Shown: positions 23,597 to 34,924 of the stretch, piece by piece | How the letters are laid out: each line of letters begins with the position of its first letter | How positions within the stretch are numbered: the stretch's first letter is position 1 | Source of the DNA: Euphorbia lathyris | Lineage: Eukaryota > Streptophyta > Magnoliopsida > Malpighiales > Euphorbiaceae | Direction: 5' to 3' | Assembly (NCBI RefSeq): GCF_963576675.1 | Contig: NC_088917.1 | Span: forward strand, 77,982,610-78,046,609 | Length of the DNA: 64,000 nt | Translations under genes and position numbers: made by a program | The notes under the pieces: generated by a model | What the model saw: only the letters and a program-made list of their open reading frames with translations | What the model was told of the DNA's origin: nothing | Database searches by the model: none

Positions 23597-25280
23597 TTCT
23601 ATAATAGGTCTTTGAATTTTGAGGATTTTAAAAGTTAAACCATTAATCAATTATTTTTTTAGATTAAGCCTATAACCTTTAATATATATATATATATTGG
23701 ATCTTTCACGGATGGTTTTGTTAGTTAAATTGTTAGTGAATAGAAATTTTCACATCAATATGTGTGAAAATTAAAGAGAAGTGACTTAATAAGAAAAATT
23801 ATAAATATTATGCTCTTAAATATGATTTTTCCTATAATAATAATAAAAAAAAGATGAATTAAAGAGACTCGGTTTATTATAAGTTAGTTAATATGAAATG
23901 TTTGTACATATGAAATGTTTGTACATGTCATTATTTAGTATAACCAATTTTACTAATATATGGATTTTAAATTCGATCAAAACATCATTGTTTAAAAGTT
24001 AAAAACGCAAAGTCATTTTTATAAATTTTTATTTTTAATTGCAATTTCTTTAATGGAATTTGGCAAAAAAAGAATTGATTATCCTATGAACTTACAAAGG
24101 GCCTCGTTGGCCACCATAATTTGTTTAAAATTACATATTGTCTACCTAAATTTGTTTAAAATGATATATTAGCCCCTTAATTTTTCTTAAATGATATATT
24201 TTTAATTTGTCTAAATTATCTACGGGCCATTTGTTTGAGGGGATAAAGGAATGAGGATAGGGATAAAAAAATTTAAAAAGAGTTATCTCTTGTTTGTTTA
24301 TGAGATAGAGGGTGAGATAATGAGAGGGATAAGGATTTTATCTCATCAAACTTATACCTAGGGGGGTTGGTATTAGATCTGGGATAAAAAGAGTTAGATG
24401 GAAAAGACTAAGTTATCCATGCCAATTTTTTTTATTCTCCACTCCAATCCTAATTAGGAGTTATCTCTCCTCCATTTTATAAATTGCTGTAATCGTGTTT
24501 TATCAATGGCTTCTGCAGACTGCTAGTTGCTGCAATATTTTTAGTTTGCGGGTCTGCTTCCTCTCATCTGGCATGTATATTATCCTTCTAAATCTTCCTT
24601 TTTCATCAATTTAATTTTTATGATACCAGAGATTCAAATTAAAATCACCATGGATGTTTAAGCAATTCAAAAATTGATTAAATTTTATGAGACTGAAGAT
24701 TCTATTTCTAACTTTTCTCCTAAAAGTGTTCTACACCACTTGACTCGTGGTTCTGCTTTTGAAACTAGCTTTGTTAGTGCTTGATTTTTATTTAATTTCA
24801 GTTTTTTGTAAAAAAAAAATTAATAATGGATTTTTTTGTTCTTATGTCTTTTTTTGTTGTTGTTCTTTTATTTTGTTGGGTGCTGTAGAATGTGTGATTT
24901 TTTACCCTCCCAAATTTGGTTAGTCATGTTTGCATACCTTTGTTCAAAATAACTAAAATTAAGTAAAGTATAAAGTATCAATATTTAACAGAACTTGTTT
25001 AAAATTCCTATCAAGTCTAAAAGAGATATGTACAAGTATCCCCCTATTGCTGAAATATAATGAGATTTAACTTATCTCTAATAAAAGCCCTCAAACAATA
25101 TGCAATTGAATAAGACAATTAATTTATATATAATCATGTGAATATTTAGACTCCAAATTTATGAACAATTAAAATGATAACATAAAGTTAAATATATTCT
25201 GATGGAGTTTGTTTTCTGTTTTATATTTCCATTTTAAAGTGCTTGCATTAATTTTTTTTATCTATCAACCATGTATTATT

Positions 25281-25690
25281 TGAACACAGAATAAGTGATA
25301 ATGTCAATATCAAAATTCATCATGGGGGTGCATTTTCAAAAGAAGGTGTTTTGACTTATATTGGAGGTCATGTTTCTTATTTTTGAATTTGTGATAAGGA
25401 TCGATTATCATATTTTGAGTTGGTTGATATGGCAAAAGAGGTTGGATTTGTTAAGGATTGTAAGTTATTTTACAATATTCCGGGTTATAGTCTCGATGAT
25501 GGTATAGATGAAATTCATAATGATGATAAGTATATAATGTGAATGTTGAAGTTGGCAAAGCCGGATGCCTTTCTTGAAATTTATATTCAACATGTTAATC
25601 ACCATGGTGTTAGTGGCAATTCAAAAGTTCGTGAAGCATTGGAGGATGGCAATATGGATAAGGTATTAAGTAATTTGTTTTTTTAATACA
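25281..25690 (+). pseudogene. PB1-like domain fragment of a MULE transposase gene
   Basis: VNIKIHHGGAFSKEGVLTYI, GGHVSY, SYFELVDMAKEVGFVKDCKL, YNIPGYSLDDGI and EIYIQHV follow the layout of the PB1-like N-terminal domain found in many plant MuDR-type transposase proteins. Two in-frame stops (after GGHVSYF and after DDKYIM) disable it. It lies just upstream of Harbinger transposase sequence, so a MULE piece has been embedded in the Harbinger relic, or the reverse. No MULE catalytic domain follows. Confidence 0.65.
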
Positions 25691-25854
25691 AAAACAGTGT
25701 GTATGTGATTGTGTTATGGTGTTTATATGTTATGTGATATGTGTTATGTGCTATAATGTTTATATGTTATGTGGTATTTGTTGTAGTGCCAATTTCTATT
25801 CTTTTTTATGTGGTATATAGTAATATTAGCTATTTTATAATTTTATTGGCAGCA

Positions 25855-27189
25855 ATGGCACGCCCACCGGCTAAACGAGAATTTCTAATCTTGTGGAATT
25901 TAATGAGACGACGTAGAGTGAAAATATTAATTACATTATGTTTGGTTATGTTTATTTTGAGGAATTTGATTAGGAGGCGTAGACGTAGGATGTTTAGGAG
26001 CCTTGTATAATCCAATATCTCGATCAAAACATTTAAGTAATATGATAGAGAGAAATGGCACCTTATGTATTGAGCAACTTTGTATGGATATGCGTTGTTT
26101 TAGAGTTTTATGCTCTTTGGTGAGAGACATTGGTGGCATAAAAGATACTAAGAATATGCGTGTAGAAGAAATGGTTGCCATTTTCTTGCATATAATTGCT
26201 TATGATGAGAAAAATCGAGAAATAAAATTTGACTTTCAACGATCACAAGAGACCATAAGTAAACAGTTTTATAATGTTTTAAGAGCAGTCTTAAAGCTTT
26301 GGAGAGTGTTACTAAAGACCCCACAACCAATCTCCAACGATTGTACAGAAGGAAGATGGAAATGGTTCAAGGTCAAAATAATTAGAACTGATCAATTTAT
26401 TAATGATATAAAAACTTAACAAATTTTTAATGACTCTCTTTGTAATTACAGAATTGCATTGGTGCTTTAGATGGAACATACGTAAAGGTAAATGCGCGTG
26501 CCATAGATAAGCCGCGTTATCGAACTAGAAAAAATGATATTGCAACAAACGTTCTAGGTGTCTGTGGATCAGACATAAAATTTATCTACGTATTAGCCGG
26601 TTGGGAAGGTTCAGCGACAGATGGTCGGATACTTCGAGATGCTATTTCAATACCAAATGGATAAGGTTCCTCGTGGTAAGAAATGTAATTTGCTATTATA
26701 ATTATTTATATATCTCAATATATTCTGATTCATTGTATGCATTTTTCTATAAGTTGTTACTATCTTGTTGATGCTGGATATAAGAATTGTGAAGGATTTC
26801 TTGCTCCATATAGAGGGCAACGTTACCATTTACAAGAATGGAAAAATCCACCAACTAAGAAGGAGGAATTGTTTAATATGAAACATTCATTTGCAAGGAA
26901 TGTGATCGAACGTACTTTTGGTTTGCTGAAAATGCGATGGGCTATACTAAGAAATCCATCGTATTATTCAGTTGAAACACATACCGACATAATACTAGCA
27001 TGTTGTTATATTCACAACTTTATAAGACAACAAATGAGTTATGAACCATTAGAAGAATAGTTAAATGAATTTATGCAAACCCAGGAACAGAATGTAGACA
27101 ATATTGATGCTATAGAAACATTAAGCCAATGGACTGGATGGAGAGACCAGCTTGCTCAAGAAATGTGGAATGATTGGGTGTCTCGATGA
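25855..27189 (+). pseudogene. PIF/Harbinger DDE transposase pseudogene
   Basis: Encodes the HARBI1-like transposase that cuts and joins the element ends. Pieces in order: Arg-rich N-terminus (NLIRRRRRRMFR), helical region RVEEMVAIFLHIIAYD and SQETISKQFYNVLRAVLKLW (26003-26419), catalytic NCIGALDGTYVKV with the first D (about 26453), GWEGSATDGRIL with the second D, YYLVDAGY, EGFLAPYRGQRYHLQEW, and NVIERTFGLLKMRW with the catalytic E (about 26905). At least two intron-like gaps lie between the blocks. Lesions: a frame change near 25,995, a shift after SIPNG at about 26,663, and a premature TAG at 27058, after which frame continues NEFMQTQEQ to WNDWVSR and a stop at 27189. All three catalytic acids are still readable, so it died fairly recently. 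Confidence 0.85.
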
Positions 27190-27690
27190 TTGTTTATGCA
27201 ACTTTTGATTTTCCTTTTTTATTATTATTGAACTATTTACTTTGTTAGGAAGTTTTCATATTATATTGACTAACTTGGTTGAGAATTGATATCTGTTTGA
27301 ATTGGTTACTTATATTTAAAATTGATATCTGCTTGAAGTGATTATTTATATTATGATATGTGTTTCTGTTTGCATTAGTTACTTCCTTGTTTGAGTTTGT
27401 CATAATATCTTATTTTTATTGTGATTTGTGTTTATGTCTGAAGATAAATGACACAAAAAATGAGTACACTAGCGGCTAAGAAGAGAGATAGACGAGTTTG
27501 GTCTGCTGAAGAATAGAATTTACTAGTTGATACACTCTATAAGATGAATAACACTGGTTGGAAAGTAGACACATGACACAAAACAAGTTATCTATCATAC
27601 ATTGAGAAAGAAATGGTCAAAAAATTGCCTAATTTGAATATTCGAGCAGATCCACATATCAAGTCCAAAGTCAAAGTTATTAAGAAACAT

Positions 27691-29242
27691 GGGTAAATTT
27701 CATCAATGGTGTACAACCTTTGCCTCATTTCACAGTTTGGTGTACAACCTTCATTTTGTCTCACTAATATGTATGACCTTATAGGTGACCTCCCACTTTA
27801 GTGTACAACATGTAAAAATAACCGGTCAACGCCTGGTCAACGCGCCACCTCATCATTTTTCAAATATCCATTTAAAAAATGGAACCCACTTCTAATACAA
27901 TTACTAAAATACCCTTCTCTCATGCAATTATTAAAATACTCATTATCCCCTCCCTTGCAACCCCCCTCTCTCTAAGTCCTCTCTCTCTCTATCTGTCAAT
28001 TTCTCTCTCTCTAACTTTCGAATCCTACTAATGTGAAACAATACCCAATTACATTTGCAATATATAGGATACAGATAAAGCTTTGTTCACCATCTTGGCC
28101 TTGCCCAATATTTTAATAAGTTCAGTTAAATCAGATGCACTCATAATTTATATACACCTCACCATATCTTGGATGGTCTTCCACATTTCACCATATAGTC
28201 CAGCTTCATCCATACAATAAATTAAAGCTAATTAAGTAAAGGAATTATGCTCAAAGTTCCTCTTTTTTCCAGCCCACTTAAAAAAAAACAGAATTTTTAC
28301 ATTAATCTCAACATCAACAAATCGATGATCTACTTCCAATTTTAGCACTTCTAAAACTTTTTTAGAATCCGGTCAGAATTCTTATGAATCTCTCATCCAA
28401 AATCTTAGGTGGCCAACTCTTCCTTGAAGTCTTTCTATTCATGCGTATGTTCTGCAACTCATGTTCTGCTAGTTACTGCTTAATCGAAGATGTTTCTGCA
28501 AAAATGTTCCAATGGCTTCTCATACATCAATTCGAATTAAGGTCAGCCTTAAATATAAATCAAAGTGAAGCAAATGCAAGGAAAAACTCAAATTTAAAAA
28601 GGAAAAAAAGTAACCTGAATCGGGAGATACAGACGGTCGAACATAGAAGTCTTCAAGCCCTAAACAGATCCGAGCATAACCCTAAATTCGAGATAGAAAT
28701 ATACATCTTAGACCGAAGCAAATATGGGCCTTCATCTTCTCCATTTTAGACCTCCTTGATATCGACCCACCAAAAGCTAAGGGAGAGGTCCAAGAAGTAC
28801 GCAAGTGACATAGAAGAAACGCCCTTGAATAGTTTCATTGGTTCACAAATATATTTTATTAATTTTTCTTTTTTTTCAATAATATTTTCTCAATTAAGGG
28901 AAATATAGAGAGATTGGAAGATAGGGGGAGGAGTTAGAGAGAGGATTTAGAGAGAGAAAATCAAATACAGATATAGGGTTGCAAGGAAGGGGATAATGGG
29001 TATTTTAGTAATTAGAGAAATGTATTTTAATAATTCTATTAGAAGTGGGTCCCTTTTTTAAATGGACATTTAAAAAATGATGAGGTGGCGCGTTGACCAA
29101 CCGTTGACCGGTCATTTTTACCTGTTGTACACTAAAGTGGGAGGTCACCTATAAGGTCATACATATTAGTGAGACAAAATGAAGGTTGTACACCAAACTG
29201 TGAAATGAGGCAAAGGTTGTACACCATTAATGAAATTTACCC
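27691..29242 (-). mobile_element. Pack-MULE carrying PPR gene sequence
   Basis: Inverted repeats of more than 200 bp begin GGGTAAATTTCATCAATGG at 27691 and are matched backwards from 29242. A perfect 10 bp target duplication, TAAGAAACAT, lies at 27681-27690 and 29243-29252. It has no transposase; the interior is minus-strand sequence of a pentatricopeptide-repeat gene. It interrupts the Harbinger ORF1. Confidence 0.87.
28060..28745 (-). pseudogene. Captured 5' part of a PPR protein gene
   Basis: Read on the minus strand the fragment gives, in order, LEVDHRFVDVEINVKI, FKWAGKKRNFEHN, DEAGLYGEMWKTIQDMV and LTELIKILGKAKMVNKALSV. These blocks match the N-terminal region of a class of plant organellar pentatricopeptide-repeat proteins. 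They are separated by intron-like and leader-like sequence, so genomic rather than spliced sequence was probably captured. Stops (for example after TIQDMVRCI) and frame changes make it non-functional. The rest of the PPR tract is absent. The match is from remembered family sequence, and the exact parent gene is unknown. Confidence 0.65.
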
Positions 29243-30651
29243 TAAGAAACATCTTACATATATTTTGGAGATTCAAAAATTTGGAAGTGGTTTTGGTTGG
29301 GACGATGAACATAAAATGGTAACGGGAGACAAAGAAACTTTTATAGGATGGGCAAAGGTAATTGTTTTACATTATTATTAATTTTCGTGTCAAATTTATC
29401 AATTTGAAACGATTGATATAAACTAGGTTGCAGTAATTGCTGCAAACTGGGTTGTAGTGCAGCAATGGCTACAGCAGTTTGCAACAATTACTGCAAACTG
29501 GGTTGCACCGAGTTTGCAGCAATTGCTGCAACCTGGTTTGCAGCAATTGCTGCAAGTGCTTGCAGAAATTGCTGCAAGTGGAAGTTGCAGCAATTGTTGT
29601 AGGTGGAACTTGCAGGAATTGTTGCAAGCTTCATTTGCAGTAATTGTTGCGAGTTTTACTTGGCTATGGGTTATATTTTTTAACCCACCTTGTGTTTTTA
29701 TTTTTATTATATTACCTGTTTTATATATTTTTTTATTAAAAGAGTCGATATGGAGCATCAAATTTACAGATGAAGCCTATGATTCATTATAATAAAGCTT
29801 GTGGAGATTTATGCTACTGATTTGGCTAAGGGTTCGAAATGTATTTTAATAATTCTATTAGAAGTGGGTCCCTTTTTTAAATGGACATTTAAAAAATGAT
29901 GAGGTGGCGCGTTGACCAACCGTTGACCGGTCATTTTTACCTGTTGTACACTAAAGTGGGAGGTCACCTATAAGGTCATACATATTAGTGAGACAAAATG
30001 AAGGTTGTACACCAAACTGTGAAATGAGGCAAATGTTGTACACCATTGATGAAATTTACCCTAAGAAACATCTTACATATATTTTGGAGATTCAAAAATT
30101 TGGAAGTGGTTTTGGTTGGGACGATGAACATAAAATGGTAACGGGAGACAAAGAAACTTTTATAGGATGGGCAAAGGTAATTGTTTTACATTATTATTGA
30201 TTTTGGTGTCAAATTTATCAATTTGAAACGATTGATATAAACTAGGTTGCAGTAATTGCTGCAAACTGGGTTGTAGTGCAGCAATGGCTACAGCAGTTTG
30301 CAACAATTACTGCAAACTGGGTTGCACCGAGTTTGCATCAATTGTTGCAACCTGGTTTGCAGCAATTGCTGCAAGTGCTTGCAGAAATTGCTGCAAGTGG
30401 AACTTGCAGCAATTGTTGTAGGTGGAACTTGCAGGAATTGTTGCAAGCTTCATTTGCAGTAATTGTTGCGAGTTTTACTTGGCTATGGGTTATATTTTTT
30501 AACCCACCTTGTGTTTTTATTTTTATTATATTACCTGTTTTATATATTTTTTTTATTAAAAGAGTCGATATGGAGCATCAAATTTACAGATGAAGTCTAT
30601 GATTCATTATAATAAAGCTTGTGGAGATTTATGCTACTGATTTGGCTAAGG
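29021..30651 (+). repeat. Tandem duplication of about 819 bp
   Basis: 29021-29831 and 29840-30651 are almost identical direct copies, differing at only a handful of bases (for example ACCATTAATG against ACCATTGATG, GCAGCAATTGCTG against GCATCAATTGTTG). Each copy has the right end of the Pack-MULE, the C-terminal half of the trihelix ORF, a minisatellite, and the LVEIYATDLAKG block. The unit begins inside the Pack-MULE repeat, so the duplication postdates that insertion. Confidence 0.92.
29423..29660. repeat. Palindromic minisatellite built on TTGCAGCAATTGCTGCAA
   Basis: Degenerate tandem units of roughly 20-30 bases centred on the self-complementary 18-mer TTGCAGCAATTGCTGCAA, separated by CTGGGT or GTGGAA spacers. 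A second copy at about 30243-30477 comes from the tandem duplication. Open frames here (LQQLLQ repeats) are by-products. Confidence 0.85.
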
Positions 30652-31508
30652 AATGTGGAGAAGCTTCTTCGAGTGGACCTGCTCAAATTTTTGTACGTTA
30701 TTACATCTTTATCTTTGTTTTTAAATTTTAGAACATGCTTATTAGATTTTAGAACATGCTTATTAAAATTTAAAACATGCTTAATATTATTTATAACATG
30801 CCCTGTTTTTTATTATGGATTTGTATATGCAGGAATTTCTTTCTAAGTTCCAATCATTAGCTAAAGAATTGGGTTCTAAAGTTAATGAAATGTATTGTAT
30901 GTTGAAAGAAGCTAATATTGTTTTTGGTGAAGATGGTACAAGTGTCGAGATGTCTAATCTGATCAACAGCTTGTGGAGTAAATATACTCGAGGCAATGAA
31001 GATCCGGTTTCTCAAAGTGAATGAGCGAAAGAAGAAGTAGTTAATGAGAACAAAGCGGAAAGTAAAAAAGATTCAGGAATGACTGGAGATGTTGATTGTG
31101 ATTTGTCTAGTTAAGATAGTCATCCTTATTTTAATTCTGAATTTTTTGATGAGATAGATGCGTTGGTTGAAAGAATTAAAAGAGAGAAGAAAGATCAGAG
31201 AGAGAGTAAAACTCCAATGAAGAAATCTGAAGAAAAATATTCTTGTCCGAATTTTAATTTGTTGAGTCAAGAGTTGCCTGATTTTGTTGGAACTGAAGGT
31301 GGATCTACACAAGCAAAAAAATTTGTTGAGAAATCGGATGGTGCAGATATGAAGAATAATTCTGATCCTGAAGTAATGTATGTGAAAATAATTATTTTAT
31401 ATTTTGTTTATGTTTTTTAATGTTTGTTATATTTTAGAACATATGCTTTATTGTTTAGAACGTATGCTTTATTGTTCAGAACATACGTTTTATGCTTCTT
31501 ATTATGTT
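30648..31508 (+). repeat. 861 bp direct duplication, copy A
   Basis: Near-identical to 35867-36727 at an offset of 5,219 bases. Copy A has a stop (TGA at 31022) where copy B has GGA. It encodes the middle part of an Ulp1-type transposon protein (EFLSKFQSLAKELGSKVNEM). Its left edge joins Harbinger sequence abruptly, without any transposon terminus. Confidence 0.92.
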
Positions 31509-31549
31509 ATTCCTATTTGATTTTTTAAGTTTGTTTGTTTTGTCAACAG

Positions 31550-34463
31550 GTTTGTTGTTAATGATGAAGTTGATAACGTGGTGATAGAAGATGCGGTGGA
31601 TGTAGATTTGCAATCTTTGCCTAGAAATATTCCAGATAAGTTACGGATGTTGTGCAAATGAGCAAATGCGGAGTTGGTGAAAGGGAATTTTGTTAGCTAT
31701 GTTGTTGGTGAAGAGTTGTTTGGACATTCTGCTAAAGCATTATTGTTGAGGCAGGATATATATTCTATGGTTCATATGGAAGAGATAACTTGCAACGTTA
31801 TAATTTTCTATATGAGGTATTTTGTTTTTGAAATGTTATAGTTTTATTTAAATTAGTTGTAGTTGATTCTTACTATGTTCTTTCTTTGTTTTTATGTAGC
31901 TCCTTGTTTAATTTGTTGAAGAAAAGAATGGAGAATTTGTTTTATTTTGTTGATTCTTATTACACTTATTCCATTGGAAGTTCTAAAACAGTAAGCCAGC
32001 GCTCAGATAAGTTGATGAATCGATTGAAGATGTCCATGATGGATAAGTCTATCTTTTTGTGTCCATATAATATAGGGTATGATTGTTTTAGTTATTTTAT
32101 TTAATATTTTTTTAAGTAATTTTCTTTATTTTGAAATAATAATAGTATTATTTTCAGTGGACATTGGACGTTGTCAATTATCGATTTGAAGAATTTTAGA
32201 GCTTATTGGTTGGATCCCTTGAGAAGGCGTTTGCCAAAGGGAGATGTATGGATTGATGTTGTGAATGAGTATGTTTTTTGTTTGTATTTTGTTTTATAGT
32301 TTATTTGATATATAACTATGTTTGAAGATTAAGATGATGTACCTGATTTTAATGATTTTTATTTTAACAGGGCTCTTCAATTATACTCTGAGAATGATGA
32401 AGTTAAAGTCAAATGGACTGCACTTTTGGTAATTCTTAACTTGTATATTTGTTTTGTACATGTGTGAAATTTTTTAGAACGTAAATGTTAGGTTGATGTA
32501 CATTATTTTAATTTTGTGCTTGTTGTGTTGTAGGGTGTGCCAGAGCAAAAAGATCACAAAACATGTGGTTTTTTTTGTAATGCGGTTCATGAGAGATATT
32601 GTGATGGACAAGGATTTGAAGTTTGCTGAAAAGGTATAGTGCATTTATAATAAAGGTTTTGTTGCATTATTTTGAAATTATAGTTTGTTTTATGGTTTTA
32701 ATTTTTTTTTTATTTTATAGTGGAAAAGTAGGTGTGATATGAAATATAGTCAATTTGATTTGGATGAAGTTCGGGAAGAGTTTGTTGAAGAAGTGTTGAG
32801 AGTAGGAGTTGCTGGGCTTGATGAAAGTTTTGCTGATGATGTTTCTGATAGTAATGCAATGTAAGTGATTTAAGAATTTTTCTAATTTAGGTCATGTGTA
32901 TGTGTGTTTGGAACATATGGTTTATATTTTAGAACATGGGAATAGAATTTAAGATTATGTGGTTTCTGTTTTTGAACCTGGTTAATTTTGTCCCCTTTTG
33001 TTATTTTCTTTCTGTTGTTAATAGGAGAGTACGCAAAGATGTAGTTGAGGAAGTGCAAGAAGTTGGTGTTGGAAATCGTTCAAAAAGGATTTCAAAGTTG
33101 CCTGGATATTTACAGTCTCCATTTTTGCTCGAGTCTCAGCATTTACTAAATAATATGCTTAGTTCGCGGAGAATGTTGGTTGAATATGCTTTTTGTAATG
33201 AAGACCCACAGTAAGATCTTAATTGAATGTTGTTTGTGTTAATTTGAATTTTCTTTAAGATATACTGATTGTTTTTTATTTTATTCTGTTTGTTTTTTTT
33301 GAAGCGAGTTGTTGTATAGTGATTGTTTGTCCACAATCAATAGAGATGAGATTATGAGCTTGTCAGGAAGCAATCATTTGGTTAGTAATGTGGTTGATGC
33401 GTGGTCTCGAATATTGAATTCTGAAGAGAAGAGCAAGGGTCCAACTTCTGTGCATAGATTCTTCTTCTCTACTGTACCATTTGTATGTGTTTTTACATTT
33501 TGATATTTTTTTTTGTGGAAAAGAAATTGGATTATATTAATATGAATATTGTATTTTTATATAGAAATCTTTCTTTTCTTGCGAGTGATACTGTGTACTG
33601 ATAAGGGAGTTCCTGGAAGTATTAAGTACAGCGACAGACATAATGCTTTTTTTGAGAGGATTAGTTATGAACTTCGTGAGGCTAAAGTAGATAGTTTATA
33701 GAATTATCACTTGGTAATTATATTAAAAGTAAATTGTGTTTTATTTTAATTATTATGATTGCTAATGGTTTATTTTTGTAGGTGTTCTTTCCGGTTGTTT
33801 ATGCTGCACATTTCTATCTTTTCGTTATCAACCATTTTACTGGAAAGATAGACGTTATTGATAACAAGGCTCTTGATAAAGGTGTAACAGTTTATAGTAA
33901 ATATAAGGGTTTTGCAAAGGCTTTGGTAAGATTACTCAACTGTTTTTTAGTTTTGTTATTGTGTTCTATATATTTACTGTCACGTTCAGAAAATCTAAGT
34001 GTATGTTCTGAGTAGTTGATGATATGTTTTAATATTGATAAGATATTGTTCTATGTTTTTCAGGTGAAAGCATATTATCTCTATATGAAAAGAGAAAGCC
34101 CTAATTGCTTGAATGATATCAGTGCTTATGCTTCAAGACATTTGAAGTTGAAGTGGAAAGACTTAACCAACAATGATGATTGTGGTGTTTTCCTTTTGAA
34201 ACATATGGAATCCTATTTTGGACAAGATGAGGCTAAATGGGATATTGGAGTTCGAAAGAACAATGTGAGTTTTTTTTAAATCTTTTTTATTATAGGCTGT
34301 TGTTATTATTTTGATAATGTTAGTAATAATGAATGGGATATTGCAGGTTGATCAGTTGAAGAATTTTAGAATTGAGTACTGTTGGAAGATTCTATCAAAT
34401 TCTGGAAACAAAGAAGTTGCTGGTGTAAATGAGAAGGCATTAAAATGGAAGAATAACATTTAA
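31550..34463 (+). pseudogene. Transposon-associated Ulp1 (C48) protease region with two protease-like domains
   Basis: Plant transposons of several types carry Ulp1/SUMO-protease-like genes of unknown role in transposition. Exon-like blocks: LQSLPRNIPDKLRMLCK, then a stop at 31660 and AELVKGNFVSYVVGEELFGH; GHWTLSIIDLKNFRAYWLDP (about 32158; His and Asp of a C48 site) and PEQKDHKTCGFF (32540; Cys); RKDVVEEVQEVGVGNRSKRI (33029); then a second site with VVYAAHFYLFVINHFTGKID (33793; His, Asp) and NNDDCGVFLLKHMESY (34168; Cys), ending near 34463 (KEVAGVNEKALKWKNNI). Introns with GT-AG ends separate blocks. A stop at 31660 and frame losses near 32,570 and 33,570 show it is decayed. Two catalytic-type domains of different subtype in one unit is unusual. 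Confidence 0.7.
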
Positions 34464-34924
34464 AATAATTGTATATTCTGTAATTGCTGTAATTATATAT
34501 GTTAGAACGTAAGACATATTATTTTGGAACATGAAACATATTTTTTGGAACATACACGATTTTGATATCAGTAATGAAGTGTTTGAAACACATATTTTGA
34601 ATTAGATTGGATGAAATAGTGGTTTCTTTTTCTGGATGTCATATCTCAGTGTTGAGAAGGAAGGATATAATGAGAACCAAATGACAGCAGTATGTTCAGC
34701 TTCTTACATAGTAAAAAATTTATTGTATGTTCTAAAAAAAACATGTTATATCCACTTTGTCATCAAAATAGTGTACCATATAAGAAAATATTTATGTTTC
34801 AGCTTCTTACATAGAAAAAAAATTATTGTATGTTCTAAAAAAATATCATATGTTCTAAACAATAAAGCATACGTTCTAAACAATAAAGCATATGTTCTAA
34901 AATATAACAAACATTAAACAGTTT

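Larger units (their letters stand above)
24224..27220 (+). mobile_element. PIF/Harbinger element relic, left part
   Basis: Starts GGGCCATTTGTTTGAGGGGA, matching the usual GGGCC-type terminus of plant PIF/Harbinger elements. It then carries a transposase pseudogene (25855-27189) and, further right, the companion trihelix/Myb-like ORF. The matching right terminus was not found; later insertions and duplication destroyed or displaced it. The stretch 24,480-25,280 shows no recognisable coding sequence. Confidence 0.65.
27450..29360 (+). pseudogene. Harbinger ORF1 (trihelix/Myb-SANT-like) split by a Pack-MULE
   Basis: PIF/Harbinger elements carry a second protein with a Myb/SANT-like trihelix DNA-binding fold that assists transposase. 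Here RRVWSAEE then NLLVDTLYKMNNTGWKVDT, YIEKEMVKKLPNLNIRADP and KSKVKVIKKH run to 27690 (with stops after SAEE and VDT). A 1.55 kb Pack-MULE follows, after which the same frame resumes at 29243 with KKHLTYILEIQKFGSG and FGWDDEHKMVTGDKETF to a GT donor near 29357. KKH is repeated because it lies in the target duplication. Further downstream, LVEIYATDLAKG (about 29795-29835) is the next conserved block. The downstream half was then copied again (30062-30178) by tandem duplication. Confidence 0.75.

Noticed and set aside
29423..29792. Gln/Leu- and Cys-rich frames on both strands, and a possible CRISPR-like array
   Set aside because: They come from a degenerate palindromic minisatellite in a dead transposon; repeats are unequal and this is a plant nuclear genome.
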